Of a stretch of DNA of 64,000 bases, positions 51,631-61,627 are shown piece after piece. The number at the start of each line of letters is the position of its first letter. Within the stretch, counting starts at the first letter, position 1. The stretch spans positions 62,001-126,000 of the forward strand of contig NZ_WNLA01000016.1 of NCBI RefSeq assembly GCF_009720865.1. The letters run 5' to 3'. Under the pieces are notes generated by a model, which searched no databases, had not been told where the DNA came from, and worked only from the letters and a program-made list of their open reading frames with translations. Source of the DNA: Pseudoduganella ginsengisoli. GTDB lineage: Bacteria > Pseudomonadota > Gammaproteobacteria > Burkholderiales > Burkholderiaceae_D. Position numbers and translations under genes: made by a program.

Positions 51631-52389
51631 TCACCAGGCCGATTCCGGCGGCGGGGCGGTGACTTCGGCCAAACGCTGCATCAGCGACATGGCGTTCGGC
51701 ATGGCATGGCCTTCGGCCGTATTGTCGAAGATGCACCATGCATCGTGACCGGCTTTCAGGCGCCCGGCGAGGATGCCGGCAGCCCAGTCGATATCGTCCG
51801 GCCCATACGCCGAGTAATACACGCGGGGCGTGCCGTGCAGGCGCAGATACGTGCTTTTCGTCGTGGCGACATGGGCGCCGGGCTGGCCTGCCGGCGGATC
51901 GGCTATCACGCGCGTGATGCCGTGTTCGCGCAGCAGGCTGGTGGCCGTATCGGAAAACCACGTGGGATGGCGGCCCTCGCAGGCCACCATGGTGTGGCTG
52001 AAGTGGCGCCGCGCCAGCGCAAAAAAGGAACCGGCCGCGACAAAGTCGAACATCAGCGATGGCGGGAATTGCAGCAGCACGCAGCCCAGTTTGGCCTCCA
52101 GTCCCGCCACTTCATCGGCAAAGCGCGCCATCGGGGCTTCACCGTCCTGCAGGTGGTGCACGTGCGTCATGGTGCGGGGCGCCTTGACGGAAAAGCGGAA
52201 CGCCGCTGGCACGCTGGCGGCCCAGCGCGCATAGGTTGCCGTTTGATGGGGGCGGTAAAACGAGGAATTGATTTCCACGCTGTTGAACACGGCCGCATAG
52301 CGTTCCAGGTGCGTGCCGCCAAGGGGGAACGCCATGGCCGCCGTTTTGGGTATCGACCAGCCTGCACAGCCTATGTGCGCTACTGCCAT
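51631..52389 (-). CDS. DUF72 family protein
   Basis: A 252-residue cytoplasmic TIM-barrel-like protein. MAVAHIGCAGWSIPK, FNSVEINSSFYRPHQTATYA, FRFSVKAPRTMTH and LGCVLLQFPPSL are hallmark DUF72 segments; YLRLHGTPRVYYSAYGPDDI near the end is also conserved. Function unproven. AAGGAG sits just before the ATG at 52389, so the upstream ATG at 52407 is rejected. Confidence 0.9.
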   Translation of the reverse strand: MAVAHIGCAGWSIPKTAAMAFPLGGTHLERYAAVFNSVEINSSFYRPHQTATYARWAASVPAAFRFSVKAPRTMTHVHHLQDGEAPMARFADEVAGLEAKLGCVLLQFPPSLMFDFVAAGSFFALARRHFSHTMVACEGRHPTWFSDTATSLLREHGITRVIADPPAGQPGAHVATTKSTYLRLHGTPRVYYSAYGPDDIDWAAGILAGRLKAGHDAWCIFDNTAEGHAMPNAMSLMQRLAEVTAPPPESAW

Positions 52390-52479
52390 CTTGTCTCCTT
52401 GCTTCATCCTCGCCTACACTGTACGGCCAATTGCGCGGGCCTGTCGCCCGCATACTTTTTGCCAGCCCGGATTTTACTG

Positions 52480-53067
52480 ATGACTGCTCATTCCCGAAAT
52501 ACCCGCCGCGACCTTTGCGTGCGTTTGCTGAAACTTGCCGCGGTTCCCGCCATGGCCACCATGCTGGTGTCTTGCGCGGGACTGACCGGCCCCCGCAACG
52601 TGGAAATTTCGCTGGACAAGCTGCAAAACAACCTGGCCAAACATTTCCCTGTGCGGCACCGCGTGCTGGGCGTGTTTGACGTGCAGATTTCAAGTCCGCA
52701 AATCGGCACGCTGCGCGAGAATGACCGCATCTCGCTGTCCGCCGACTTGACCGTATCGCCCATCCTTGTGCGCCAGTCGTGGCGCGGCAGCCTGGGAATT
52801 TCCGGCCATCTGGTGGTGGATAACGTGCGTAATGCCGTGTTCCTCAGCGATGCGAAAGTCGAGCGTTTTGCCGTCGATGGCATGGGCGAATCGCAGCAGC
52901 GCCAGGTAGCCGGCGCCGCCAACATCCTGGCCGACAAAATGATCCGCGACGTGCCTGTCTACAGTTATAAGCCGGAAGACTTGCGCTTTGCCGGCATCCA
53001 GTTCGTGCCGGTGGCGATCCGCACCACGCCCACGGCGCTGGTGCTGGTAGTGGAACCGGCCCGGTAA
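52480..53067 (+). CDS. DUF1439 lipoprotein
   Basis: A 195-residue envelope protein. The N-terminus has RR (NTRRDLCVRLLKLAAVPAM) and a lipobox LVSC (Cys32), so it may go through Tat or Sec and be lipidated. The mature part (VEISLDKLQNNLAKHFPVRH, DLRFAGIQFVPVAIRTTPTA) matches DUF1439. Its role is unknown. The open frame upstream is antisense to the DUF72 gene and not translated. It abuts the convergent AhpD-like gene with no gap. Confidence 0.82.
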   Translation: MTAHSRNTRRDLCVRLLKLAAVPAMATMLVSCAGLTGPRNVEISLDKLQNNLAKHFPVRHRVLGVFDVQISSPQIGTLRENDRISLSADLTVSPILVRQSWRGSLGISGHLVVDNVRNAVFLSDAKVERFAVDGMGESQQRQVAGAANILADKMIRDVPVYSYKPEDLRFAGIQFVPVAIRTTPTALVLVVEPAR

Positions 53068-53577
53068 TTACGCGGCCCATGCTTCCGGCGCGACCCGGCA
53101 GGCATTGGCAATAAAGGCAATGGAATGGTAATAGCCGCACAGCGCCAGGATTTCCAGCAGCTGTGCGGGCTCATAGCGTTGCGCCAGTTCCGCCCACACC
53201 CCATCGGACAAGGTGGACGTGTCGTGCAGTTCGTCGGCAGCCCGCAGCAGCACATCGTCCGCATTGGCCGCTTGCGTGGCCGCCACTTCCGCCGCGGACA
53301 ATTGCGCTGCCTGGGAAAACAGCGCCGCGTGCACGCTCCATTCGTAATCGCAGCCGCAGCGCGCACAGGTGCGCAAGATCAGCATTTCACGGTCGCGCAG
53401 CGACAGTGTTCCGGGATCCAGCAAATTGCCTGCAAATAGCCGCTGCAGCACACGCGGGCTGTGCGCCATGGTCTTGAACAGTTTCAGCGGTTCCATCCCT
53501 GGCGGCATGACGCGGGCAAACGCGCCGGCGGTTTCCGGCGTATAAGGACCTTCGCACGGGGTAATCCTGGGCTGCAT
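53068..53577 (-). CDS. Carboxymuconolactone decarboxylase (AhpD-like) family protein
   Basis: A 169-residue helical protein. RTCARCGCDYEWSVHAAL carries the family's Cys-x-x-Cys and following His, the peroxidase/thiol site of AhpD-like enzymes. AAGGAG precedes the ATG at 53577. It diverges from an HxlR regulator over 64 bases, a frequent pairing in which the regulator responds to aldehydes, quinones or oxidants. Confidence 0.85.
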   Translation of the reverse strand: MQPRITPCEGPYTPETAGAFARVMPPGMEPLKLFKTMAHSPRVLQRLFAGNLLDPGTLSLRDREMLILRTCARCGCDYEWSVHAALFSQAAQLSAAEVAATQAANADDVLLRAADELHDTSTLSDGVWAELAQRYEPAQLLEILALCGYYHSIAFIANACRVAPEAWAA

Positions 53578-53641
53578 GGCGACTCCTTTTTCGTGTATGT
53601 GGTAGATTGCTACGGATAATGTAGCACAAAGAGGAGTCGAT

Positions 53642-53980
53642 ATGGCAATACCGAAACCGGGCGTCCCCGTGCGCGGTTCGCACAGCGGGCGTCCCATCAT
53701 GGCGGCGCTGGACTTATTGGGGCGGCGCTGGGTCATGCGCATCATTTGGGAATTGCGGGGCGGGCCGCAAACCTTCCGCGCGCTGCGCGAGCGCTGCGAC
53801 GACATGTCGCCCACGGTGCTGAACCAGCGGCTGCGGGAATTACGCGACACTGCGCTTGTGGAAATGACGGACGACGGCTATGCGCTCAGCCAGCTGGGTG
53901 CTGAACTGTTGAAAGCCATGGAACCCATGCTGGCGTGGTCGGAGCGCTGGCAAACCGTGCTGGCCAAGGAGATGACATGA
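53642..53980 (+). CDS. HxlR-family regulator
   Basis: A 112-residue winged-helix protein: ALDLLGRRWVMRIIWELRGG, FRALRERCDDMSPTVLNQRL and the wing VEMTDDGYALSQLG match HxlR. It has no conserved N-terminal Cys, so redox sensing in the YodB manner is not evident. GAGGAG precedes the ATG. Its stop overlaps the DinB start (ATGA). Confidence 0.88.
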   Translation: MAIPKPGVPVRGSHSGRPIMAALDLLGRRWVMRIIWELRGGPQTFRALRERCDDMSPTVLNQRLRELRDTALVEMTDDGYALSQLGAELLKAMEPMLAWSERWQTVLAKEMT

Positions 53981-54561
53981 CGCCAAGCCTGTCGCACCAT
54001 TTGCTCACCCATGCGTACAACAATGCGTGGGCCAACCACCGCCTGCTGAACGCGTGCATGCAGCTGACGCAGGCCGAATTCGAAGCGCCGCGCACGGGTT
54101 TCTTCCCGTCGATCAAGGCTACGCTGAACCATATCCTGACGGTCGACTGGTTTTATATCGATGCGCTGGAGCGGGAGCTGGAAGGGCGTGAACCGCACCC
54201 GCATTACCTGAGCTTTTTCGAACGGGACCAGCCGTGCGCCACGTGTGGCGAAGTGCGCGCCGAACAGCGCGATGCAGACCGGCGCCTGATCGGGTATTGC
54301 CGGCAGTTGAAGGACGATGAGTTGAACCGCACAGTGACGATCTTGCGTGTGGGTTCCGTGCAGCGCGACAAGCGGCACCGCCTGCTGGCGCACCTGTTCC
54401 AGCACCAGACGCACCACCGGGGGCAGGTGCATGCAATGCTGTCCGGTACGCCCGTGGCGCCGCCGCAGCTCGATGAATTCTTCAGTGCCGGTGAAGCGGA
54501 GTTACGCGCGGAAGATTTCCGCGAGCTGGGCTGGACCGAGCAGCTGATCTGGGGCGCCTGA
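53977..54561 (+). CDS. DinB-family protein
   Basis: A 194-residue four-helix-bundle protein. Three metal-binding His lie in TLNHILTVDWFYID and FQHQTHHRGQVHAML, as in DinB/YfiT-like proteins, many of which are thiol transferases of unknown substrate. GERDQPCATCG in the middle adds a Cys pair. Coupled to the HxlR gene by a four-base overlap and co-expressed with it. Confidence 0.83.
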   Translation: MTPSLSHHLLTHAYNNAWANHRLLNACMQLTQAEFEAPRTGFFPSIKATLNHILTVDWFYIDALERELEGREPHPHYLSFFERDQPCATCGEVRAEQRDADRRLIGYCRQLKDDELNRTVTILRVGSVQRDKRHRLLAHLFQHQTHHRGQVHAMLSGTPVAPPQLDEFFSAGEAELRAEDFRELGWTEQLIWGA

Positions 54562-55317
54562 TTATTTGTACGGCGTGGCGGGTTTCGGCAAGGCGCGGAT
54601 GGCCTGGTTCAAGCGCTCCATGGTGGATGCTGGCATGGAGCGGCTGCACAGGATGTAGCGCTTCAAGCCTTGCGGCAGATCCGGCACGTCGTATTGAATG
54701 ACGGACGCCAGTTCCTTGAAGTGGGCGCGCATATGGCCCCAGTCGTTGCGGTCTGCGAACATGTAATGGAAGCGGTTCGCAGCCAGCATTTGCATCATGC
54801 TGGTGGTGGTGACCGTGCGGCGCATGGTCTGGTTGCCGGCTTTGGCAATGCGCTCATCGAGTTCCACGCCATACGACACGCCATCGACCACGCCCAGTAT
54901 CAATTCCGGATCCGCCATCAGCGATGCCAGCGATGTGTGGGCTTGGACCTTGGCTGCCGACCCGGGCGCCACGAGGATGGTATGCGGCGGATCCGTATAG
55001 ACGGGAATGGAGAATTGCGCGATGGCTTCCCGTTCCGGCAAGCGGTACCATGACAGCGAACAGTAATTCGGCTTGCGCAGTTCGAAATTGGTCCAGATGC
55101 GTTTTTGCGGTTCGCGCACAAAGCGCGCATCGATACCCGCTGCGGCAAACACTTCTTTACCGTACGCCAGCATGAATCCTTTTTCCACGCCATCTTCCGT
55201 GTAGTAATACGGCGGCTTTTCGCGCCAGGACACGGTGACGGCGGAAGACGCCGCGGATTCGCTGGCGAAGGCCGGTATTGCCAGCAATGGCAATACGGCA
55301 AGTAAACCGGATTTCAT
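54562..55317 (-). CDS. Orphan periplasmic substrate-binding protein (family 3-like)
   Basis: A 251-residue exported protein with a signal peptide (GLLAVLPLLAIPAFASES). The mature part starts AVTVSWREKPPYYYTEDGVE and has GFMLAYGKEVFAAAGID, in line with the other two orphan binding proteins in the window. Its stop overlaps by one base the end of the DinB gene region and the two converge. No transporter is adjacent. Ligand unknown. Confidence 0.75.
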   Translation of the reverse strand: MKSGLLAVLPLLAIPAFASESAASSAVTVSWREKPPYYYTEDGVEKGFMLAYGKEVFAAAGIDARFVREPQKRIWTNFELRKPNYCSLSWYRLPEREAIAQFSIPVYTDPPHTILVAPGSAAKVQAHTSLASLMADPELILGVVDGVSYGVELDERIAKAGNQTMRRTVTTTSMMQMLAANRFHYMFADRNDWGHMRAHFKELASVIQYDVPDLPQGLKRYILCSRSMPASTMERLNQAIRALPKPATPYK

Positions 55318-55398
55318 GAAGAATGCTTGAAAACTGAACTTGATGGATTATATATCGGCGGGCATCTGATATTTCACATTGTCTATACGAGAGGGCGC

Positions 55399-56100
55399 AT
55401 GCCGTTACCTGAACTGTTGCTGGTACTGTACCTGTTGCTGGTCTTGCCGGCGCACGCGATCTGGCGCAGCCGTCAAGCCGGGGGCATGGAGCGCCCGCGT
55501 ATGAAAATATACGTGTCGAACATCACCCGGCTGGTGTTGCTGTTGCTGGCGCTGGCGGTATGCGCAGCCTGGTCTGGCTATACCGCCCGGCAAATGGGCG
55601 TGGCGTGGCCGCCGGGTACGGCCGGCCTATGGGGGCTGGCGGCAGCCTTGGGCGGGCTGGCGGCCATGATGCTCGGCAGCGGGATGTATGAGCGCCGCAT
55701 GCGCGCCGGCAAGCGTGCCGCCATCGAAGCGCAAATGCGCGAGGACAAAGCCATGCCGTCCACGCCGCGTGAAATGGCAGTCTTCGCCGTGCTGTCTGTC
55801 TTGCTGGGAGCCGGCTGGGAATTGCTGTACAGGGGATTTTTATTGCTGGTGCTGGCGCCGGTGGTGGGCCTGGCGGGCGCGGTTGCCTTGTCCGCGGTGG
55901 CCTATGGCTCGGGACATGGCTTCCATGGCTGGAAGCCATACTTCATCAGCATTGCCACCGCCCTGGCGTTCACGCTGGCGTACGTATGGACAGGCAGCCT
56001 TTGGTGGCTGATGGTGATCCACATTACGTTGCCGCTGTCTGCCGGCTGGAGTATTTATAGGAAAAAACGCTACGCGATCACCGAGCCATCGAGCGCATAG
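55399..56100 (+). CDS. CPBP-like membrane protein with altered protease motif
   Basis: A 233-residue polytopic protein with about six helices, resembling CPBP/CAAX proteases. The motif that should read EExxxR is WELLYRG, so the first Glu is Trp; the second motif is YGSGHGF and the third VIHITLPL instead of HxxxN/D. Proteolysis is therefore uncertain and it may be a non-catalytic member. The ATG at 55399 has GAGGG before it; a longer frame from 55327 is less likely. Its last 31 bases overlap the convergent lpxH stop. Confidence 0.7.
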   Translation: MPLPELLLVLYLLLVLPAHAIWRSRQAGGMERPRMKIYVSNITRLVLLLLALAVCAAWSGYTARQMGVAWPPGTAGLWGLAAALGGLAAMMLGSGMYERRMRAGKRAAIEAQMREDKAMPSTPREMAVFAVLSVLLGAGWELLYRGFLLLVLAPVVGLAGAVALSAVAYGSGHGFHGWKPYFISIATALAFTLAYVWTGSLWWLMVIHITLPLSAGWSIYRKKRYAITEPSSA

Positions 56101-56822
56101 CGCACGATGGCGCCATCGGCGTGCACGGCAATCCAGCCGCCCCGTGGCGGCTGCGCCTGCGGTTCCCAGTCTGGCAGCACATAGCGGCGCGTGCCATCCA
56201 CGTGGTGCAAGGCGGGGCGGTGCGTGTGGCCGTGGATCATGATGGTGGCGCCGGTTTGTTCGAAGACTGCGGCAATGGCCTGCGGCGTCACGTCCATCAC
56301 TTCATAGGATTTCGTCGTGTGTTCTTTCTGGCTGTTTTCACGCAAGCCGGCAATGATGGCTTTGCGCTGCGCCAGCGGCATGGCGAGGAATTGCTGTTGC
56401 CATGCGGGGTCGCGCACCTGGGCGCGGAACGCCATGTATTTGACGTCGTCCGTGCATTGCGCGTCGCCATGCAGCAGCACGATGCGCTGGCCGCCGATGT
56501 CGGCCACCCACGTTTCCGGCAGCAGGGTCAGGCCCGCTGCGGCAGCAAACGCGTCGCCCGCGAGGAAGTCGCGGTTGCCGGCGATCCAGTAGACGGCAAT
56601 GCCGGCATCGCTGATCTTGCGGATGGCGGCAATGATGTCCTGGTGATAAGCGTCGCCAAGGTCGTCATCGCCCGCCCAGTATTCAAAGATATCGCCCAAT
56701 AAATACAGTTGCTGCGCATGGGGCGCCTGCTGTTCCATAAAACGGTGGAACGCGGCCGTGATGGCGGGTTGCGCGGGCTGCAAATGCAGGTCGGAGATGA
56801 ACAGGGCGAGGGGAGCGGACAT
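56070..56822 (-). CDS. lpxH: UDP-2,3-diacylglucosamine diphosphatase
   Basis: Hydrolyses UDP-2,3-diacylglucosamine to lipid X in lipid A synthesis. The 250-residue metallophosphoesterase has SDLHL, GDIFEYWAGDDD, AGNRDFLAG, LLHGDAQCTDD and MIHGHTHRP in order. The ATG at 56822 is chosen; a longer frame to 56885 is encoded by the repeat element upstream. Marks the start of the conserved lpxH-ppiB-ppiA-cysS block. Confidence 0.93.
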   Translation of the reverse strand: MSAPLALFISDLHLQPAQPAITAAFHRFMEQQAPHAQQLYLLGDIFEYWAGDDDLGDAYHQDIIAAIRKISDAGIAVYWIAGNRDFLAGDAFAAAAGLTLLPETWVADIGGQRIVLLHGDAQCTDDVKYMAFRAQVRDPAWQQQFLAMPLAQRKAIIAGLRENSQKEHTTKSYEVMDVTPQAIAAVFEQTGATIMIHGHTHRPALHHVDGTRRYVLPDWEPQAQPPRGGWIAVHADGAIVRYALDGSVIA

Positions 56823-56857
56823 TGCGGGAGAAGGTGCTCTTCGTGCGGCATGGGATT

Positions 56858-56951
56858 CGTCATCCCCGCGCAAGCGGGGATCCATGCTGAGTGGCTTCGG
56901 ATGCGGCCTATGGATTCCCGCTGGGGCGCCGAGCCGTGCGCGGGAATGACG
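56858..56951. repeat. Nested inverted-repeat element between lpxH and ppiB
   Basis: A 94-base element: CGTCATCCCCGCGCA (56858-56872) faces TGCGCGGGAATGACG (56937-56951), 14 of 15 paired; inside, GGGGATCCAT (56877-56886) faces ATGGATTCCC (56910-56919). This resembles the CGTCATTCCCGCGCA elements scattered in many proteobacterial genomes. A smaller relative is at 45801-45840. Confidence 0.75.
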
Positions 56952-56961
56952 ATGTGCGAAA

Positions 56962-57453
56962 TTAAGCCGCTTCGATGCTGGTGATGATCACGTCTTCCAC
57001 CGGCACGTCGGCAAACATGCCGGAGCGGGTGGTTTTGACTTTCTTGATCGCGTCTACCACGTCGGTGCCTTCGGTGACTTTACCGAATACAGCGTAGCCC
57101 CAGCCGTCCTGGCCTGGGTAGTCCAGGAAGGAATTGTTTTTCACGTTGATGAAGAACTGGGCGGACGCCGAGTGCGGCGCCGAGGTGCGGGCCATGGCCA
57201 GCGTGTATGGCTCGTTTTTCAAGCCGTTTTTCGCTTCGTTTTCCACGGTGGCTTCGGTTGGCTTTTGCTTCATGCCTGGCTCAAAGCCGCCGCCCTGGAT
57301 CATGAAACCGTCGATCACGCGGTGGAAAATCGTGTTGGTGTAGTGGCCGGCGTTCATGTACGCCAGGAAGTTGGCCACGGTTTTTGGCGCTTTTTCCGCG
57401 TCCAGTTCAGCCGTGATTTTGCCCAGATTGGTGTTGATGACGATTTTGGTCAT
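56962..57453 (-). CDS. ppiB: Peptidyl-prolyl cis-trans isomerase B, cytosolic cyclophilin
   Basis: A 163-residue cyclophilin without a signal peptide: NTIFHRVIDGFMIQGG holds the catalytic Arg, AMARTSAPHSASAQFFINV and GWGYAVFGKVTEGTDVVD complete the site. It helps fold cytosolic proteins by proline isomerisation. Next gene in the block is the exported paralogue. Confidence 0.95.
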   Translation of the reverse strand: MTKIVINTNLGKITAELDAEKAPKTVANFLAYMNAGHYTNTIFHRVIDGFMIQGGGFEPGMKQKPTEATVENEAKNGLKNEPYTLAMARTSAPHSASAQFFINVKNNSFLDYPGQDGWGYAVFGKVTEGTDVVDAIKKVKTTRSGMFADVPVEDVIITSIEAA

Positions 57454-57566
57454 GGTGGTTCCTCAAATAAGATATTTTCCCAACATGGGTGCAGGGCCTT
57501 CAGGCCGGGCATCCACAGATTTGCGGTTGTGCGCGACTATACAGGACACGCGGCCAAAGCGCTATT

Positions 57567-58226
57567 TTACTGCTGCATCGGCATGCCGCCCGGCGGCGCG
57601 GCATTTGGCGGCGGCACCGGTTCAATCGGCTTTTTCAAGATCGTGGCTTTGGTGATCGTGATGGGTTTGACGGGGATATTCTGGAAGATGCCCTTGTCAT
57701 CAACCAGCACGCCCTTGATTTTATTAACAACCTCATAACCCTTGATGACGCGGCCAAATACTGCATAACCCCAGCCATCCTGGCCCGGATAATCCAGCCC
57801 GACATTATCGACCACGTTGATGAAAAACTGGGCCGTGGCGGAATTCGGATTGCCCATGCGCGCCATGGCGACGCTGTACGTTTCGTTTTTCAAGCCGTTC
57901 TTTGATTCAATTTGGATCGGCGGACGGGTTGGTTTGCCTTTCAAATCAGCGGTATAACCGCCGGCCTGGATCATGAAGCCATCGATGACGCGGTGGAAAA
58001 TCGTCCCGTTATAGTGGCCGGATTTCACGTACTGCAGGAAGTTGGCGACCGATATCGGCGCTTTTTCCTGGTTCAGTTCCAGCACGATTTCGCCTTCCGT
58101 GGTTTTCAGCGACACTTGCGGCATTACCGGGTCCGCCGCCAGCGCGGAACCCGACAAAGCAGCGCCCGTGACCAGGCTGGCGAACAGTCCCAACGATTTA
58201 ATCCACAGTCTCCGTGTCTCTTGCAT
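57567..58226 (-). CDS. ppiA: Exported peptidyl-prolyl cis-trans isomerase, cyclophilin
   Basis: A 219-residue cyclophilin with an N-terminal signal peptide (SLGLFASLVTGAALSGSALA), hence periplasmic. GTIFHRVIDGFMIQAGG and MGNPNSATAQFFINV are the catalytic motifs. A Pro/Met-rich tail (PVPPPNAAPPGGMPMQQ) follows the domain. 113 bases upstream of ppiB; divergent from cysS. Confidence 0.93.
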   Translation of the reverse strand: MQETRRLWIKSLGLFASLVTGAALSGSALAADPVMPQVSLKTTEGEIVLELNQEKAPISVANFLQYVKSGHYNGTIFHRVIDGFMIQAGGYTADLKGKPTRPPIQIESKNGLKNETYSVAMARMGNPNSATAQFFINVVDNVGLDYPGQDGWGYAVFGRVIKGYEVVNKIKGVLVDDKGIFQNIPVKPITITKATILKKPIEPVPPPNAAPPGGMPMQQ

Positions 58227-58409
58227 ATGGCTTCCTTAAAATTAACAGTGCTATACTTTGCCCGACGTACCATTCTAGCAAACACCCATTGAGGTCTGTC
58301 AGTCCCCGGCGTACGCGATCGGCAGGTGCGGCACGAATATGTGCCACGCACCCGCTATTGTATTGCTGGTTTTGCCACGGTGACAGGCCCTGAGAATTAC
58401 AAGAGTCCG

Positions 58410-59801
<1,392 letters not shown>

Positions 59802-59802
59802 G

Positions 59803-60459
59803 ATGGTGAACAGCTCCAGGGAAGGCGCCGTGCCGGGCGCCGCGGCAGTGCCGCCGTATTGGGAAGAGGCGAAAGCTGAACTCATGAAGCGTGACCGCAT
59901 CATGAAAAAGCTGATTCCTCAAATTGGCGACCTGCACCTGGTCGGCCATGATGACCCGTTTACCACCCTGGCGCGTTCCATCGTCAAACAGCAAGTCACG
60001 GCCAAGGCGGCGGACGCCACGTGGCAAACCTTGCGCGCGGCCATGCCGCGCTTCACGCCATCGGCTGTCTTGAAGGCGGGCGCCGGCCAATTGGCCGCGT
60101 GCGGCCTGTCCAAGCGCAAGACTGAATACATCCTGGACCTGGCGGACCATTTCAAGGCAAAAAAAGTCCATGCGTCCCAGTGGGACCAGATGGATGATGA
60201 AGCGGTCATCGCTGAATTGGTGCAAATACGCGGTATTACCCGCTGGACAGCGGAGATGTTTTTGATATTTAATCTCCTCCGCCCGAACGTTTTGCCGCTG
60301 GATGACCCCGGTCTGATCCAGGGCATCAGCCAGAATTACTTCTCAGGCGAGCCGGTTTCGCGCAGCGATGCGCGCGAAGTATCGGCCAACTGGGAACCTT
60401 ATCGCACTGTCGCAACCTGGTATTTATGGCGGTCTCTGGACCCCGATCCGGTAAAATAG
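59803..60459 (+). CDS. HhH-GPD DNA-3-methyladenine glycosylase
   Basis: A 218-residue AlkA-like DNA repair enzyme. The helix-hairpin-helix and catalytic Asp lie in VQIRGITRWTAEMFLIFNLL and LPLDDPGLIQG; FTTLARSIVKQQVTAKAAD is the N-terminal family signature. It starts one base after cysS and precedes accA by 63 bases. Removes alkylated bases. Confidence 0.9.
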   Translation: MVNSSREGAVPGAAAVPPYWEEAKAELMKRDRIMKKLIPQIGDLHLVGHDDPFTTLARSIVKQQVTAKAADATWQTLRAAMPRFTPSAVLKAGAGQLAACGLSKRKTEYILDLADHFKAKKVHASQWDQMDDEAVIAELVQIRGITRWTAEMFLIFNLLRPNVLPLDDPGLIQGISQNYFSGEPVSRSDAREVSANWEPYRTVATWYLWRSLDPDPVK

Positions 60460-60522
60460 CGCAATTCGCCGTCTCGTCCGCTGCTCTGTCAGCCGTCAGG
60501 GCGGCACCCATACGGAGGTAGA

Positions 60523-61497
60523 ATGACTAAAACGACTTTCCTCAATTTTGAGCAACCGATTGCGGAACTCGATTCCAAAATTGAAGAGCTGCGCTTCGTC
60601 CAAGACGACTCGGCTGTCGATATTTCGGAAGAAATCGACCGCCTGGCCAAGAAAAGCCAGCAACTGACCAAAGATATCTATGCCAAGCTGACCCCTTGGC
60701 AAGTGGCGCAAATCGCCCGCCACCCGCAGCGTCCATACACGATGGACTATGTGAACGAGATTTTCACCGACTTCCATGAACTGCACGGCGACCGCACGTA
60801 TGCGGACGACCAGTCCATCGTCGGCGGCCTGGCCCGCTTCAACGGCCAGCCATGCATGGTGATCGGCCACCAGAAGGGCCGCGACACCAAAGAGCGCGCG
60901 ATGCGCAACTTCGGCATGCCGAAGCCGGAAGGCTACCGCAAGGCCATGCGCCTGATGAAACTGGCGGAAAAATTCAACCTGCCGATCTTCACGTTCGTGG
61001 ACACGCCTGGCGCATTCCCTGGCATCGACGCGGAAGAGCGCGGCCAGTCGGAAGCCATCGGCCACAACCTGTACGTGATGGCGGAGCTGAAAGTGCCGCT
61101 GATCGCCACCATCATCGGTGAGGGCGGTTCCGGCGGCGCGCTGGCCATTGCCGTGGGCGACCAGGTCTTGATGCTGCAATATGCGACGTACTCCGTGATT
61201 TCGCCCGAAGGCTGCGCATCGATCCTGTGGAAGACCGCCGAGCGCGCGTCTGACGCGGCCGAAGCGCTGGGCCTGACGGCGCACCGCCTGAAAGCCATTG
61301 GCCTGATTGACAAGATTGTTAATGAACCACTGGGCGGCGCGCACCGCGATCCAAAAGAAATGGCCCGCATGCTGAAACGCGCACTGGCCGATTCGCTGCG
61401 CCAGTTCCAGGGCATGAAGACCAAGGATTTGCTGGCGGCCCGCCACGAGAAGCTGATGAGCTACGGCAAATTCAAGGAAACCACGCCGCAAGAATAA
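60523..61497 (+). CDS. accA: Acetyl-CoA carboxylase carboxyltransferase subunit alpha
   Basis: A 324-residue subunit that transfers the carboxyl group to acetyl-CoA, first step of fatty acid synthesis, with AccD. The N-terminal MTKTTFLNFEQPIAELDSKI is the usual start and GGxGSGGALAIAVGDQVLML and FTFVDTPGAFPGIDAEERGQ the crotonase-type core. GGAGG precedes the ATG. A terminator follows. Confidence 0.96.
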   Translation: MTKTTFLNFEQPIAELDSKIEELRFVQDDSAVDISEEIDRLAKKSQQLTKDIYAKLTPWQVAQIARHPQRPYTMDYVNEIFTDFHELHGDRTYADDQSIVGGLARFNGQPCMVIGHQKGRDTKERAMRNFGMPKPEGYRKAMRLMKLAEKFNLPIFTFVDTPGAFPGIDAEERGQSEAIGHNLYVMAELKVPLIATIIGEGGSGGALAIAVGDQVLMLQYATYSVISPEGCASILWKTAERASDAAEALGLTAHRLKAIGLIDKIVNEPLGGAHRDPKEMARMLKRALADSLRQFQGMKTKDLLAARHEKLMSYGKFKETTPQE

Positions 61498-61547
61498 TGT
61501 CTGACACGCCCACGTATTCCGCCTATGAGATACAGCGGAATGCGTAG

Positions 61548-61568
61548 GGCGGGTTGCACAAACCCGCC
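61548..61568. repeat. Short inverted repeat, relative of the 30710 element
   Basis: GGCGGGTT (61548-61555), loop GCACA, AACCCGCC (61561-61568), preceded by GTA. Similar outer sequence to the element at 30710-30795. Lies between accA and the terminator at 61581. Confidence 0.6.
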
Positions 61569-61580
61569 AGGCAGACCACG

Positions 61581-61616
61581 AACCGGAGCCGGAGTAACAC
61601 CGCCTCCGGTTTTTTA
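61581..61616 (+). terminator. Rho-independent terminator after accA
   Basis: AACCGGAG (61581-61588) pairs with CTCCGGTT (61604-61611), followed by TTTTAC. 12 bases before the tilS ATG, so tilS needs its own promoter or read-through. Confidence 0.75.
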
Positions 61617-61627
61617 CGTTTTAAACC

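Noticed and set aside
51706..52479. N-terminal extension of the DUF1439 frame
   Set aside because: Antisense to the DUF72 gene; the lipoprotein signal begins at 52480.
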